A stretch of 64,000 nt of DNA from an endosymbiont of Galathealinum brachiosum. GTDB lineage: Bacteria > Pseudomonadota > Gammaproteobacteria > SZUA-229. The notes under the pieces are model-generated. The model was given only the letters and a program-made list of their open reading frames with translations, was not told the origin of the DNA and searched no databases. This document shows positions 1 to 9,288 of this stretch, piece by piece; the stretch's first letter is position 1, and every line of letters begins with the position of its first letter. Made by a program: the position numbers and the translations under genes. The stretch spans positions 248,001-312,000 of the forward strand of contig QFXC01000008.1 in NCBI GenBank assembly GCA_003349885.1, in the 5' to 3' direction.

Positions 1-113
1 GCCGCTTTATTATTATCTTCATTATGTTCATGTAGACGTCGTTTTGGATCAGTCGTAATCCCCGTGTAATAACTATCATCGGCACAGTGGAGTAAGTAAA
101 CGTACCAACTCAT
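1..113 (-). CDS. GIY-YIG nuclease-domain protein (5' part only)
   Basis: The gene runs off the left edge; 37 codons are visible from the ATG at 113. The translation contains WYVYLLHCADDSYYTGIT followed by DPKRRLHEHN, which is the GIY-YIG fold start (YVYLL...YYTGIT) seen in the small YhbQ/UPF0213 family of single-domain proteins. The catalytic Tyr pair and the start of the conserved Arg-containing helix (KRRLHEHN) are present. Family members are about 80-100 residues and their cellular role is poorly defined. The start codon overlaps the stop of the upstream efpL gene (ATGA), so the two are probably co-translated. Confidence 0.8.
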   Translation of the reverse strand, partial: MSWYVYLLHCADDSYYTGITTDPKRRLHEHNEDNNKA

Positions 114-673
114 GCTCTGGACAGGTATTCCTGAGTTTCAGTATTAATTTTAATCGGCTGCCCGTTTGACAGGTATTCAGGTACCTGAACAACAAGCCCT
201 GTTGAAAGTGTCGCCGGTTTTGTTCTTGCTGAAGACGATGCACCTTTAATACCGGGCGCGGTATCTTCTATCGTAAGCACAACGGAGGCTGGTAATTCTA
301 TACCCATAATCTGATCTTCAACAATCAGTGCATTAACCCCTTCCAGACCTTCCATCAGAAATGCCAGTTCATCCTGTATATCCTCATCTGCAAGGGTATA
401 TTGCTCATAAGACTCATTATCCATAAATACCCATGCATCCCCCTCCCTGTATAGAGGCTGCACCGCAGAGCGATTGACATCTATTACGTCAACATTTTCA
501 TCCCCAAGAAAACCATGTTCAAATTTTTTCTTGGTAACCAGAACCTGCCCTTTCATCTTATAAATGGTATTACCACTACGTGATGAGGCGGTTTGACAGA
601 AAACACTCTTAATTACAATATTCTGACCATCATGATGTATAAAGGAGCCGCGTTTAATTTCATTCGCTTTCAT
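110..673 (-). CDS. efpL: Elongation factor P-like protein EfpL (YeiP)
   Basis: This 187-residue protein matches the YeiP/EfpL paralogue of elongation factor P in length and sequence. It has an N-terminal KOW-like domain (about 1-65), a central OB domain and a C-terminal OB domain with the conserved APGIKGASSSARTKPATLSTG block (from about 139). EfpL binds the ribosome near the P and E sites and relieves stalling at proline-containing motifs. The loop that carries a modified lysine in EF-P carries Arg32 here (SSRSGNT), as in E. coli EfpL, so no post-translational modification is expected. It is divergent from rapA (78 bp gap) and overlaps the GIY-YIG gene by 4 bases. Confidence 0.92.
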   Translation of the reverse strand: MKANEIKRGSFIHHDGQNIVIKSVFCQTASSRSGNTIYKMKGQVLVTKKKFEHGFLGDENVDVIDVNRSAVQPLYREGDAWVFMDNESYEQYTLADEDIQDELAFLMEGLEGVNALIVEDQIMGIELPASVVLTIEDTAPGIKGASSSARTKPATLSTGLVVQVPEYLSNGQPIKINTETQEYLSRA

Positions 674-751
674 AATTTATTTCTAATAATTGATTTTAAT
701 TGTCACGTATAATAACGCTTTTTTAACAGGAAATCCGGGTCTTAAATAACC

Positions 752-3589
752 ATGTCAGAATTTGTAATAGACCAACGCTGGATAAATGATGCCGAATTAA
801 TGATGGGACTGGGCACGGTTCTATCTGTTGAGCACCGTACGGTTAGCATATTATTTCATGCAACTGGAGAGACGCGTACATATGCAAAGGAATCAGCTCC
901 ACTAACACGTATACGCTTTAATACCGGTGATGAAATTACTGATATTCATAAGCGGAAATTACAGGTTGAAGATGTTTTCGAAGAAGACTCTCTGCTCATC
1001 TATCAGGTTAAAACAGAAAACGGTGAATTAGAATTACTTGAAGAACGCGATCTGGACACGTCAATTCAGTTAAACAAGCCTCTCGAAAGACTAATTAGTG
1101 GCCAGGTAGATAAAAACAAATGGTTCGACCTGCGTTACCAGACATGGCTAAACCTGCAAAAAAACTATAGCAGCGGCATTAGTGGACTCACAGGCGCACG
1201 AACCAGCCTGATACCACATCAATTATATATAGCCAATGAAATTGCCAGCCGTTATGCACCACGCGTTTTACTTGCGGATGAAGTTGGTCTGGGCAAAACG
1301 ATTGAGGCCTGTTTGATTTTGCATCAACAGATGAATAGAGGCCGGGCCAATCGAGTGCTAATTATTGTACCGGATGCATTAATTCACCAATGGTTAGTAG
1401 AACTATTAAGACGTTTTAATTTATATTTTAGTATTTTTGATGAAGAACGTTGTCTCGCTATCACCGAGAGCACAGATTTTGAAAATCCATTTCATGCAGA
1501 ACAACAGATACTTTGCAGCCTCGATTTATTTACTAATAACCCAGACCGATTCGAACAGGTTCTTAATTCTGACTGGGATTTATTAATTATTGATGAAGCC
1601 CATCACCTTGCATGGAGTAATGAGCATGTTAGTGAAGAATATAAATTAGTAGAAAAACTGGCTGCTATTACCAAAGGTTTATTATTACTGACTGCAACAC
1701 CTGAACAGTTTGGCAAGGAGAGTCACTTTGCCAGATTACGCCTGCTAGACCCGGATCGGTTTAATGATTATGAAAGTTTTGTTCAACAGGAAAATCAGTA
1801 TCAGATAATTGCTGATTTAATAGAAGGCATTAGTAATAATGACCAACTGTCCGATTCATTATTAAATCATCTGATGTCACTGGAAAGTAATGTTGATATT
1901 GAATTAGTTAAAAACGGACAATTAACAGAACAGAATAAATCAGATGTAATTCACCATTTATTAGACTGTCACGGAACAGGTCGAGTGTTATTTAGAAATA
2001 CGCGTGCGGCTATTCAGGGTTTCCCTGAAAGGCAGGTTATTTCATACCCGTTAACATTGCCTGAACAGTACAAAACAGCCATTGCTTCAGGCTCGACAGA
2101 TCTGCTTCATCCTGAACGAACAAAAAACGATTCAAGTGAATGGACACTTTTTGATCCCAGAGTTAACTGGTTAGTTGAGTTACTGAACAAACATAAAACT
2201 GAAAAAATACTTTTAATTACACATTACGCTGATACAGCAATTGAGTTATCTAATGCACTTAAAACACAATTTGCAATAGCTTCGTCTGTTTTTCACGAAA
2301 ACTTAAGTATTGTTGATCGTGATAAACGCGCTGCAGACTTTGCTGATAATGAAACCGGTGTGCAAATTTTAATGTGTTCAGAAATTGGTAGTGAAGGTCG
2401 AAATTTTCAGTTTTCACACCATCTTGTGCTTTTCGATTTACCACTTAACCCTGACCTGCTAGAACAACGAATAGGTCGTCTTGACCGTATTGGGCAAACA
2501 CAAACAATAAATATTCATGTACCTTATTTTGAACACTCAGCTCAGCAGCGTCTTTATAACTGGTACGACAATGCATTAAATGCTTTTAATAGTACCTGCC
2601 CTGCCGGTGCTGAAATATTCAGTAAATATAAAGAACAACTGATTGAGTCATTATCATCTTCACAGACATCTGATGACGAATATGATGACTTTGTTAATTT
2701 ATGCAAACAGGATTACATCGACCTTAACCAGGTAATGCATGAAGGTCGTGATCGCTTGCTTGAATACAGTTCATGCCGTAAAGACATAGCAAATAAAATA
2801 CAGTCAAAAATTGAAAACTTTGAACAGAACTCACAATTAAAACTATACATGAATGATCTGTTTGACTGTTACGGTGTAAATATAGAAGAACATAAATCCG
2901 GCAGTTATATCATTAGCCCCGCGGAGCATATGGTTGGTCAGTTTCCAGGACTACATGATGATGGCATGACAGTTACTTTTGACCGCAATGTTGCATTAAG
3001 CCACGATGATATGCATTTTCTGAGCTGGGACCATCCAATGGTTCTTAATGGCATTGATATGTTATTAGGTAATGAGATGGGTAACACGTCTGTGTGTAGC
3101 ATTAAGTCAAATGACTTTCAACCAGGTCAGTTATTAATACAAACTGTACATGTTTTAAATATTGAAATTCCGCATGAGCATCAGCAGGAGATTACAAGCG
3201 AACAATTACAGGCTTTACCTGTTTTAAGCACATACACTGAAAGCTGTGAAGATATTAGCCCTGAGTTTAAAACTTATAAATTTAAATCCGTTGCAAAAGC
3301 GATTGCGAAACAGATAGTTCAACTTAAAGAAAGTGACATTAAAAACATTTTGTCCCGCATTTCTGATGATATTTCAACTCATGCATCTGAATATCTTCAG
3401 TCACATTATTCAACAAATTTATTAATCCTGGAAAATGAAATTGACAGATTAACAGCCTTAAAAGCAGTTAACCCTCAAGTTAGAGATGAGGAAATCGAGT
3501 TTTTTAAATCACAACTAAATGGCTTTAGAGCTGCACTGGACAATCCCGTTAATCGACTGGATTCTATCAGGCTAATTATTACAACATGA
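752..3589 (+). CDS. rapA: RNA polymerase-associated ATPase RapA
   Basis: A 945-residue Swi2/Snf2-type ATPase, close to the 968 residues of E. coli RapA. RapA binds RNA polymerase and remobilises it for recycling after transcription. The N-terminal part (about 1-110) is the Tudor-like region. The helicase core shows Walker A ADEVGLGKT at 175-183, DEAH at 281-284, motif III LLTATPEQFG near 315 and the C-terminal helicase lobe with the QRIGRLDRIGQ motif VI, followed by the long RapA-specific C-terminal region. The gene stands alone. Its TGA stop abuts the stop of the convergent sprT gene (hexamer TGATCA at 3587-3592). Confidence 0.95.
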   Translation: MSEFVIDQRWINDAELMMGLGTVLSVEHRTVSILFHATGETRTYAKESAPLTRIRFNTGDEITDIHKRKLQVEDVFEEDSLLIYQVKTENGELELLEERDLDTSIQLNKPLERLISGQVDKNKWFDLRYQTWLNLQKNYSSGISGLTGARTSLIPHQLYIANEIASRYAPRVLLADEVGLGKTIEACLILHQQMNRGRANRVLIIVPDALIHQWLVELLRRFNLYFSIFDEERCLAITESTDFENPFHAEQQILCSLDLFTNNPDRFEQVLNSDWDLLIIDEAHHLAWSNEHVSEEYKLVEKLAAITKGLLLLTATPEQFGKESHFARLRLLDPDRFNDYESFVQQENQYQIIADLIEGISNNDQLSDSLLNHLMSLESNVDIELVKNGQLTEQNKSDVIHHLLDCHGTGRVLFRNTRAAIQGFPERQVISYPLTLPEQYKTAIASGSTDLLHPERTKNDSSEWTLFDPRVNWLVELLNKHKTEKILLITHYADTAIELSNALKTQFAIASSVFHENLSIVDRDKRAADFADNETGVQILMCSEIGSEGRNFQFSHHLVLFDLPLNPDLLEQRIGRLDRIGQTQTINIHVPYFEHSAQQRLYNWYDNALNAFNSTCPAGAEIFSKYKEQLIESLSSSQTSDDEYDDFVNLCKQDYIDLNQVMHEGRDRLLEYSSCRKDIANKIQSKIENFEQNSQLKLYMNDLFDCYGVNIEEHKSGSYIISPAEHMVGQFPGLHDDGMTVTFDRNVALSHDDMHFLSWDHPMVLNGIDMLLGNEMGNTSVCSIKSNDFQPGQLLIQTVHVLNIEIPHEHQQEITSEQLQALPVLSTYTESCEDISPEFKTYKFKSVAKAIAKQIVQLKESDIKNILSRISDDISTHASEYLQSHYSTNLLILENEIDRLTALKAVNPQVRDEEIEFFKSQLNGFRAALDNPVNRLDSIRLIITT

Positions 3590-4117
3590 TCAGATATTTC
3601 TACTACTTAATCTTAAAGGCAAGCGGCACTTTCTGCATTTGTATATAGCCTTCTTCTTTTGAACTTTATTATGCCGTGTCGTAGATAACTGATGCATCAT
3701 ACAACCACAGCTATAGTCATGTTGTGTTTGCCGATGCAATGGCAAACCACTAACATCATATTGACTGGTAACGTCAGGTTTAACATCAAACATAAGCATA
3801 ACCTGCTGCCACTCTTTGCCATGAGGTTTAACTTTTTTAACTCCCCATATTGTGTGCACAACATAATGCGCAACCTCATGTGCAACTGTATTTATCAGTG
3901 AATCCTCAAAATAATGAGAGAAAATTATTTCATTATAACGAATACTGGTTAAACCATTACGCACCATAAACATGCCGGATGTGCGTCCCTTAAGATCAAA
4001 TTTAACCTTAATTTCCGTAAGATTTAAGTTATGTTGCTGGTTAGCGAGCTCAATATAATGCCTGGTTTGATGAATAACCTGATTTTTTTGAGCTTTAGTG
4101 AGTAAAAACTGATTCAT
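3590..4117 (-). CDS. sprT: SprT family zinc metalloprotease-like protein
   Basis: A 175-residue SprT homologue. The metalloprotease signature HEVAH lies at residues 80-84 with a further His at 88. A C-terminal zinc ribbon is formed by C137, C139, C161 and C164 (first pair CGC rather than the usual CxxC). The eukaryotic relative SPRTN cleaves DNA-protein crosslinks; the function of bacterial SprT is not well established. It converges on rapA with no intergenic base and diverges from the EAL-HDOD gene across a 72 bp gap. Confidence 0.88.
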   Translation of the reverse strand: MNQFLLTKAQKNQVIHQTRHYIELANQQHNLNLTEIKVKFDLKGRTSGMFMVRNGLTSIRYNEIIFSHYFEDSLINTVAHEVAHYVVHTIWGVKKVKPHGKEWQQVMLMFDVKPDVTSQYDVSGLPLHRQTQHDYSCGCMMHQLSTTRHNKVQKKKAIYKCRKCRLPLRLSSRNI

Positions 4118-4189
4118 TAAGTGCGTTTTGTCGTGTCAGATTAAATAAAAATAGGCTATATTTAAATTTAGGATATTAACAGGATATTT

Positions 4190-5401
4190 ATGGATCACCT
4201 ATTTATTGCACGTCAACCCATCTACAACCGTGATCAGGGTGTTATGGCTTATGAGCTTCTGTATCGCAACAACGATATCAATATGGCAAACTTTAGCGAT
4301 GGAGATCAAGCTTCCTGTGAAACTATCCTCAATACTTTTATGCATATAGGTATAGACAATATAGCTGGTAGTGCACTTGCTTTTATTAATCTTCCTCGTG
4401 AATTCATTATCAATGAAGAGCTCACTCCTATGTTTAATGAGCAGGCCGTGCTTGAAGTTCTGGAAGATATTAAACCTGATAAAGATGTAATTGAAGGCAT
4501 TAAACGACTTAAAGCTGAGGGATACAGAATTGCTCTTGATGACTTTATTTTTCAGGAAGAACTTATACCCTTTATTGAGCTAGCAGATTTTATCAAAATT
4601 GATATACATGCCCTTAATAAAGATCAGATCAAACAACAACTCTTATTACTTAAACCCTATCCGGTTCAGTTTATTGCCGAAAAAATTGAAACACATGAAA
4701 TGTATCGTTTCTGCTACGAACTCGATTTTGATTTTTTTCAGGGTTATTTTTTTAGCTATCCAGAAATGCTTAAGAAAAGATCTCTACCCAGCAACAAGCT
4801 TGTAATATTAAATTTAATACAAAAACTACAGAACCCCGACATCGACTCCGATGAACTTGAAAAAATTCTGATTCAGGATATAACCCTCTCGTACAAGCTA
4901 CTAAGATATATAAATAGCGCATCATTTGGCTTAAGAACAGAAGTAAATTCCATCAAGGATGCGATAGTTTTATTAGGTATAAGCAAACTGAAAAACTGGA
5001 TTTCTTTGATTATGATGTCAAAGATCATTGATTCAAAACCGACGGAAGTTATCGTAACAGGAATGATACGAGGAAAAATGTGTGAATTACTGGCTGAAAA
5101 ATATCATCCTGATATAAAACACCAGATGTTTGTAATTGGTTTATTTTCTGTACTTGATGCACTGATGGATCAACCAATGATTGATCTTTTAGACACGGTG
5201 ATTCTGAGCACTGAAATAAAACTTGCCCTGCTAGACCATAAAGGCCCACAGGGTGAAATATATAACTACGTATTACAGTACGAAAAAAGCAACTGGAATG
5301 AGCTAAATAACTCAGATATCAACTCTGAACAATTTATACAGTCATATCTAACCGCAGTACATTGGGCAGATGAGAACATGTTGTCATTACTTAAAAATTA
5401 A
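4190..5401 (+). CDS. EAL-HDOD signalling protein (YuxH/CdgJ type)
   Basis: The 403-residue protein joins an EAL-like domain (about 1-200) to an HDOD domain (about 200-400), the architecture of YuxH and Vibrio CdgJ. The EAL signature reads YELLYR, and the double Asp is in LDDFIFQ rather than DDFGTG. Other EAL positions (IKIDI, IAEKIE) are retained, so activity on c-di-GMP cannot be judged from sequence alone; family members are often treated as degenerate signalling proteins linked to motility. HDOD is an HD-like fold without phosphodiesterase residues. Its stop overlaps the stop of the convergent CopD-like gene. Confidence 0.88.
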   Translation: MDHLFIARQPIYNRDQGVMAYELLYRNNDINMANFSDGDQASCETILNTFMHIGIDNIAGSALAFINLPREFIINEELTPMFNEQAVLEVLEDIKPDKDVIEGIKRLKAEGYRIALDDFIFQEELIPFIELADFIKIDIHALNKDQIKQQLLLLKPYPVQFIAEKIETHEMYRFCYELDFDFFQGYFFSYPEMLKKRSLPSNKLVILNLIQKLQNPDIDSDELEKILIQDITLSYKLLRYINSASFGLRTEVNSIKDAIVLLGISKLKNWISLIMMSKIIDSKPTEVIVTGMIRGKMCELLAEKYHPDIKHQMFVIGLFSVLDALMDQPMIDLLDTVILSTEIKLALLDHKGPQGEIYNYVLQYEKSNWNELNNSDINSEQFIQSYLTAVHWADENMLSLLKN

Positions 5402-5859
5402 ACTAAAAATCGCCCACCTGCTGCAATCACAATAACGGCAAGCCCAAGTAATATATTCACACCAACAAAAAAACGTATTTTGGCTAATGCCTGAGCACCT
5501 ACAGGCCATTGCTGATTGATCACGGCCATTCTCAAATTTTTATAAGGTAAAAAGAAGATATAAAGATAGATAATAATCATAATCATGCCAATACCATTCA
5601 TAGCATGCACATATAGGGGAGTAACAGACATACTTCCCCAGACACTAAATATCATAAAGTAACCCGTGACAGGCAATAGTATTACGCAAAGCCACACCAC
5701 TAAAAAAAAACGTTTAAATACACTAACCCAGAGTGTTAGACGTGCCGGGGGTTCTAAGGTTTCAACTATAGCCGGGCGTAGAAATGTATGAGCAAAGACC
5801 ATACCCCCTACCCAGATAACAGCAGCAATAACATGTAACAAACTAAGTATGCTTAACAT
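5398..5859 (-). CDS. CopD-domain integral membrane protein
   Basis: A 153-residue protein with four predicted membrane segments (about 1-22, 48-72, 80-102 and 128-150). The N-terminal pattern HVIAAVIWVGGMVFAHTFLR is typical of the CopD-like family (PF05425), with conserved His near residues 9 and 24 that could bind copper or haem. The single-domain version is common in gammaproteobacteria and its role is unproven; copper homeostasis is inferred only from the family name. It is convergent with the EAL-HDOD gene, sharing a TTAA palindrome at the two stops. Confidence 0.8.
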   Translation of the reverse strand: MLSILSLLHVIAAVIWVGGMVFAHTFLRPAIVETLEPPARLTLWVSVFKRFFLVVWLCVILLPVTGYFMIFSVWGSMSVTPLYVHAMNGIGMIMIIIYLYIFFLPYKNLRMAVINQQWPVGAQALAKIRFFVGVNILLGLAVIVIAAGGRFLV

Positions 5860-5898
5860 AATAATATAGTTCTCTTAAAGTAATTTAAATTATAATAA

Positions 5899-6231
5899 CT
5901 AGGGGTTAATATCAATATCGTTAAATTGATAAACATCCATATGTGAATGCAGTAACTGTTGACCAACTAGTGTCAGCTCACCATTATAACGATGATATTC
6001 ACTATTGGTGAATTCAAACTTGTATTTACGTAAAAGCTTTATCTGGCCATAGCTATTTTTACCAAATTTCATTGACGATAGATGGACAGTATCATCTAAA
6101 AACTGTACATTATTTTTTTTACATAACTTTGCCCCAAATAATCGGGCTTTTTCATTAATTTTCATAGATTCAAGCCAGAACCATATAACTAATGTCAATC
6201 CTATTATTAATATTAAATCAGTTACATTCAT
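5899..6231 (-). CDS. DUF3301 family protein
   Basis: A 110-residue protein with one N-terminal membrane segment (about 4-22) followed by a charged soluble domain containing KLCKKNNVQFLDDTVHL and KYKFEFTNSEYHRYNGEL. These match my memory of the DUF3301 family, which is restricted to gammaproteobacteria and has no known function. The gene is only 15 bp from the divergent N-terminal amidase gene, so any promoters must overlap the opposite coding regions. Confidence 0.8.
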   Translation of the reverse strand: MNVTDLILIIGLTLVIWFWLESMKINEKARLFGAKLCKKNNVQFLDDTVHLSSMKFGKNSYGQIKLLRKYKFEFTNSEYHRYNGELTLVGQQLLHSHMDVYQFNDIDINP

Positions 6232-6246
6232 TTACACAAAACCTAC

Positions 6247-6831
6247 ATGAAACAATTAGATAAGACAGCAAATACCTATACTCCTCTATTCTGTGAGGAG
6301 AATATCTGGAAATTAATTAACACATTATATACGAATCAGATCGCTAAACCCATAGACGTATTATTCATTCTAAACCAGACCAGTTCTGTCGCCCTTTTTG
6401 GACAAAATAAGGCTGATACATACAAACCCGTTATATGGGATTATCATGTTATTCTAACTGCTGAGCTTAGTGGAAATATCGTTGTTTTTGATTTCGATAG
6501 CCGATGTGGATTTCCTGTCAGACTTATCGATTATTTTAATGAAACATTCCCTCAAACGATTAAACTTAATGAATCCTTTCAACCTTTAATAAAGTCTATA
6601 AAGCCAAACTATTACCTTAAACACTTCTACTCAGATCGTTCACATATGAAAAATGTTATTGATGATACTGAGTTTCCTGGTTACAAAATCATCGAACCAG
6701 ATGACGACGAGGAAAAGCTAACACTCAACAAGTGTAGAAATTTAGAAGATAACATCCCAAACTGTAAAATTGAGTTACCCGAAAAATACTTAGAAAGATT
6801 AATTAAAACTAAGACACAAACTCCTGAATAA
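6247..6831 (+). CDS. Protein N-terminal glutamine amidohydrolase homologue (NTAQ1 family)
   Basis: This 194-residue protein resembles eukaryotic NTAQ1, which deamidates N-terminal Gln to Glu in the Arg/N-degron pathway. The family landmarks are all visible: FCEENIWKL with the nucleophile-equivalent C16, PVIWDYHVIL with H67, FDFD with D84, and YLKHFYSDRSHMK near 123-136. The Cys-His-Asp triad therefore appears intact. Bacterial members exist but their substrates are not established, because bacteria are not known to use N-terminal Gln or Glu as degrons. The last 23 bases overlap the 3' end of the convergent nitronate monooxygenase gene. Confidence 0.88.
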   Translation: MKQLDKTANTYTPLFCEENIWKLINTLYTNQIAKPIDVLFILNQTSSVALFGQNKADTYKPVIWDYHVILTAELSGNIVVFDFDSRCGFPVRLIDYFNETFPQTIKLNESFQPLIKSIKPNYYLKHFYSDRSHMKNVIDDTEFPGYKIIEPDDDEEKLTLNKCRNLEDNIPNCKIELPEKYLERLIKTKTQTPE

Positions 6832-7774
6832 TTTCTTCAACTGATAATACTGAATCAATCGTATCAACACTTTTTCCAGCCTGCCAGTAATCAACATCAC
6901 CCGATTCATCCAGTAATGATTTTTTCAGTGAATGCAGCGATTTAAGAGCCAGTACCGTACGCATCAAATATTTAAACTTGGGACTATTTAACATCCAACG
7001 CTCTAGAACATTTGGCTTGAGTCCTTTTTTCTGTATATAGGGAGTATTGATTACTGAAACAGGCACACCTGTAATACGCTCACTTAAAACGATATCTTTT
7101 TCTTTTGAGTTTATAATCGCCTGTTTATACGCTTCATTCGCACTGCATTCTTTTGAGGCTATGAAGCGAGTACCCATTTGCACAGCCTGATATCCTTTAG
7201 CTAAAGCCTGATGGTAAGATTCAGCATTTCCAATACCACCTGCACAAACTATGGGTAAATCATAAGACTTTAATTGCGATAATAACTCATCATAATATTT
7301 TGTACCTGCATGGCCTCCTGCCCTGTTATTTACTGCGATTAAGCCATCTACACCTACATCAACTGCTTTCTCAGCCCACTTAGCTTCTGTCACATCATGG
7401 TAGACAATAGCACCCGCTTTATGAGCAGCCTCTACCACCCAGTCTGGCTTACCTAAAGACGTTATAAAAAAATTAACACCCTCATCAAGAGCACTATCTA
7501 ACCAATATTGCATGCGTTGATGATATTTTTTAGATCCTTTTTCTATCAGAAGATTCATCCCCAGAGGTTTATCTGTTAATGATTTTATATACTTTAGTCC
7601 TTCAATAAACTCATAACCATGAACATACGTTAGAGAAATAGGCTGTATAATGCCAATTCCACCAGCATTCGAAGCTGCTGCAACTAATTCAGGGTTACTA
7701 CAAGGATACATTGGTCCACATATAATCGGGTGCTGTATGCCGGTGTGTTTAAGAAATAAATTATTTTCAGTCAT
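6809..7774 (-). CDS. Nitronate monooxygenase / 2-nitropropane dioxygenase family flavoprotein
   Basis: A 321-residue TIM-barrel flavoprotein of the NMO/FabK superfamily. Visible motifs are HPIICGPMYPCSNPELVAAAS at the N-terminus, NNRAGGHAG near 147-155 (the active-site His loop), and the FMN phosphate-binding CAGGIGNAESYHQALAKG and VQMGTRF. The family oxidises alkyl nitronates such as propionate 3-nitronate, but related proteins act as enoyl-ACP reductases, so the substrate is uncertain. It lies one base from the DUF4442 gene and probably shares its transcript. Confidence 0.82.
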   Translation of the reverse strand: MTENNLFLKHTGIQHPIICGPMYPCSNPELVAAASNAGGIGIIQPISLTYVHGYEFIEGLKYIKSLTDKPLGMNLLIEKGSKKYHQRMQYWLDSALDEGVNFFITSLGKPDWVVEAAHKAGAIVYHDVTEAKWAEKAVDVGVDGLIAVNNRAGGHAGTKYYDELLSQLKSYDLPIVCAGGIGNAESYHQALAKGYQAVQMGTRFIASKECSANEAYKQAIINSKEKDIVLSERITGVPVSVINTPYIQKKGLKPNVLERWMLNSPKFKYLMRTVLALKSLHSLKKSLLDESGDVDYWQAGKSVDTIDSVLSVEEIIQEFVS

Positions 7775-7775
7775 A

Positions 7776-8243
7776 TTAATCCTGTTTGAGCCCTAATTTC
7801 CACACTACCTGGACTTGGGCGACCTCATCTTTTTCCTCATCTTTTATAATTGCAATAACCGTATGCTCAACTGAATCCGAGAAATCAGGCAGCTCTGTTG
7901 AACATTCCGCAGTTAATGTCCCTCTAGCTTTTTTTATAAAATTGATTTTAATCTCCACAGGAATTCCACGTGTATTATCTTTAAATAATGAAATAAGAGC
8001 CAGTCCACTGGTAAATTCGCCAAGATTAGTCAGGGCAATAGCATGTATTGAGTTTAAATGGTTACGAACGCCTCTGCGATCATTTAACTCCATCTTTGCA
8101 TAGCCTTTTTGTAAATCAATCACATTTGCCTTTAATGCACCGGTGTATGGATTAATTAATGGTATTAAGTGATTAAACAACCATCTACCTGCAGCATTAT
8201 TTCCAAGTTTTTGCCAGTATCGATAAATATCTGTAATTTGCAT
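7776..8243 (-). CDS. DUF4442 hotdog-fold protein (thioesterase-like)
   Basis: A 155-residue protein whose pattern (NHLNSIHAIALTNLGEFTSG, then VEIKINFIKKARGTL) is that of the DUF4442 hotdog family related to acyl-CoA thioesterases. The HxxA/NLGE region corresponds to the thioesterase active-site helix, but no substrate is known. It is the first gene of a two-gene unit with the nitronate monooxygenase homologue. That pairing suggests a shared role in acyl or nitro-acid metabolism, which is inference only. Confidence 0.75.
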   Translation of the reverse strand: MQITDIYRYWQKLGNNAAGRWLFNHLIPLINPYTGALKANVIDLQKGYAKMELNDRRGVRNHLNSIHAIALTNLGEFTSGLALISLFKDNTRGIPVEIKINFIKKARGTLTAECSTELPDFSDSVEHTVIAIIKDEEKDEVAQVQVVWKLGLKQD

Positions 8244-8353
8244 ATTTTGTCACTTATGGATTGGATGAAGTCGAGGAATTCAAAAATAATATAGATGCCA
8301 ATTTATGAATCTATATTGATATAATAGCAGTTCATTCCAACAACCGTACTTAT

Positions 8354-8602
8354 ATGACAACTGAAAATATACCTGCTTTTGATGCAGGGCTTGCACATGA
8401 AGATATTATTAAACTCGCTTCATATCGCATGCCATTTGGTAAGCATGCAGGACAATTACTAATAGATCTTCCTGAACCTTATGTTGTCTGGTTTCATGGC
8501 AAGGGTTTCCCTGAGGGTGAATTAGGACGTATGTTAGGTATAACATATGAAATTAAAGTAAATGGCCTTGAACCTCTATTTAAACCCCTTTTAAATAAAT
8601 AA
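8354..8602 (+). CDS. DUF3820 family small protein
   Basis: An 82-residue protein matching DUF3820 (PF12843), sometimes labelled quorum-sensing-regulated virulence factor after a Pseudomonas member. The diagnostic stretch is YRMPFGKHAGQLLIDLPEPYVVWF, split over residues 28-51, followed by the GFPEGELGRML helix. No enzymatic motif is present and the true function is unknown. It is followed after 14 bases by rluA and is likely to be co-transcribed with it. Confidence 0.85.
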   Translation: MTTENIPAFDAGLAHEDIIKLASYRMPFGKHAGQLLIDLPEPYVVWFHGKGFPEGELGRMLGITYEIKVNGLEPLFKPLLNK

Positions 8603-8616
8603 GCTGTTTATATATC

Positions 8617-9288
8617 ATGTTACGACCTGTAATTTATAACCCACCAACTCACCTTAAACTTGATATTCTTTATCAGGATAATGACCTGATTGCACTAAAC
8701 AAACCCAGTGGGCTTCTATCTGTACCCGGTCGAGGAGATGATAAACAGGACTGCATGCATTCACGACTACAATTAGAGCACCCCCGGGCACTCGTTATTC
8801 ATCGTCTAGACATGCCAACATCTGGCCTGATTTTATTTGCACTAAATAAAGAAATGCAAAAGAGGATGAGCATGCTTTTTGAAAAAAAGCAGATTAATAA
8901 ACAATATATAGCCAAAGTACATGGCGTACTTAAAGATAAAAAAGGCACTATCGACCAGCCCCTTATAACAGACTGGATAAATCGTCCAAGACAAAAGATT
9001 GACTATAAAAATGGCAAACAATCTAAAACAAAATATACATTAATAAGTTCTGATAATAACAATACCAGTATAGTTATGCTTGAGCCTGTTACCGGGCGCA
9101 GCCATCAACTTCGGGTACATATGTCTTCACTTGGTCATGCAATATTAGGCGATGATATCTACGGAACATATCAGAGTCGTAATGCAAGTTCTAGATTGTT
9201 ATTACATGCAGAAAAAATAAACTTCATTCATCCGTTAACAAACAAAGAAATAAATATTAGCTGTAATGTTGACTTTTATGAACTCTAA
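8617..9288 (+). CDS. rluA: Pseudouridine synthase RluA (23S rRNA U746 / tRNA U32)
   Basis: A 223-residue protein close to E. coli RluA (219 residues), which modifies U746 of 23S rRNA and U32 of several tRNAs. The catalytic motif HRLDMPTSG with the essential Asp lies at about 69-77. NKPSGLLSVPGRG is near the N-terminus, the RluA-like NRPRQKIDY is in the middle, and TGRSHQLRVHM is near 151-161. There is no S4 domain, which fits RluA rather than RluB/C/D. Its 3' end overlaps the start of the next gene. Confidence 0.92.
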   Translation: MLRPVIYNPPTHLKLDILYQDNDLIALNKPSGLLSVPGRGDDKQDCMHSRLQLEHPRALVIHRLDMPTSGLILFALNKEMQKRMSMLFEKKQINKQYIAKVHGVLKDKKGTIDQPLITDWINRPRQKIDYKNGKQSKTKYTLISSDNNNTSIVMLEPVTGRSHQLRVHMSSLGHAILGDDIYGTYQSRNASSRLLLHAEKINFIHPLTNKEINISCNVDFYEL

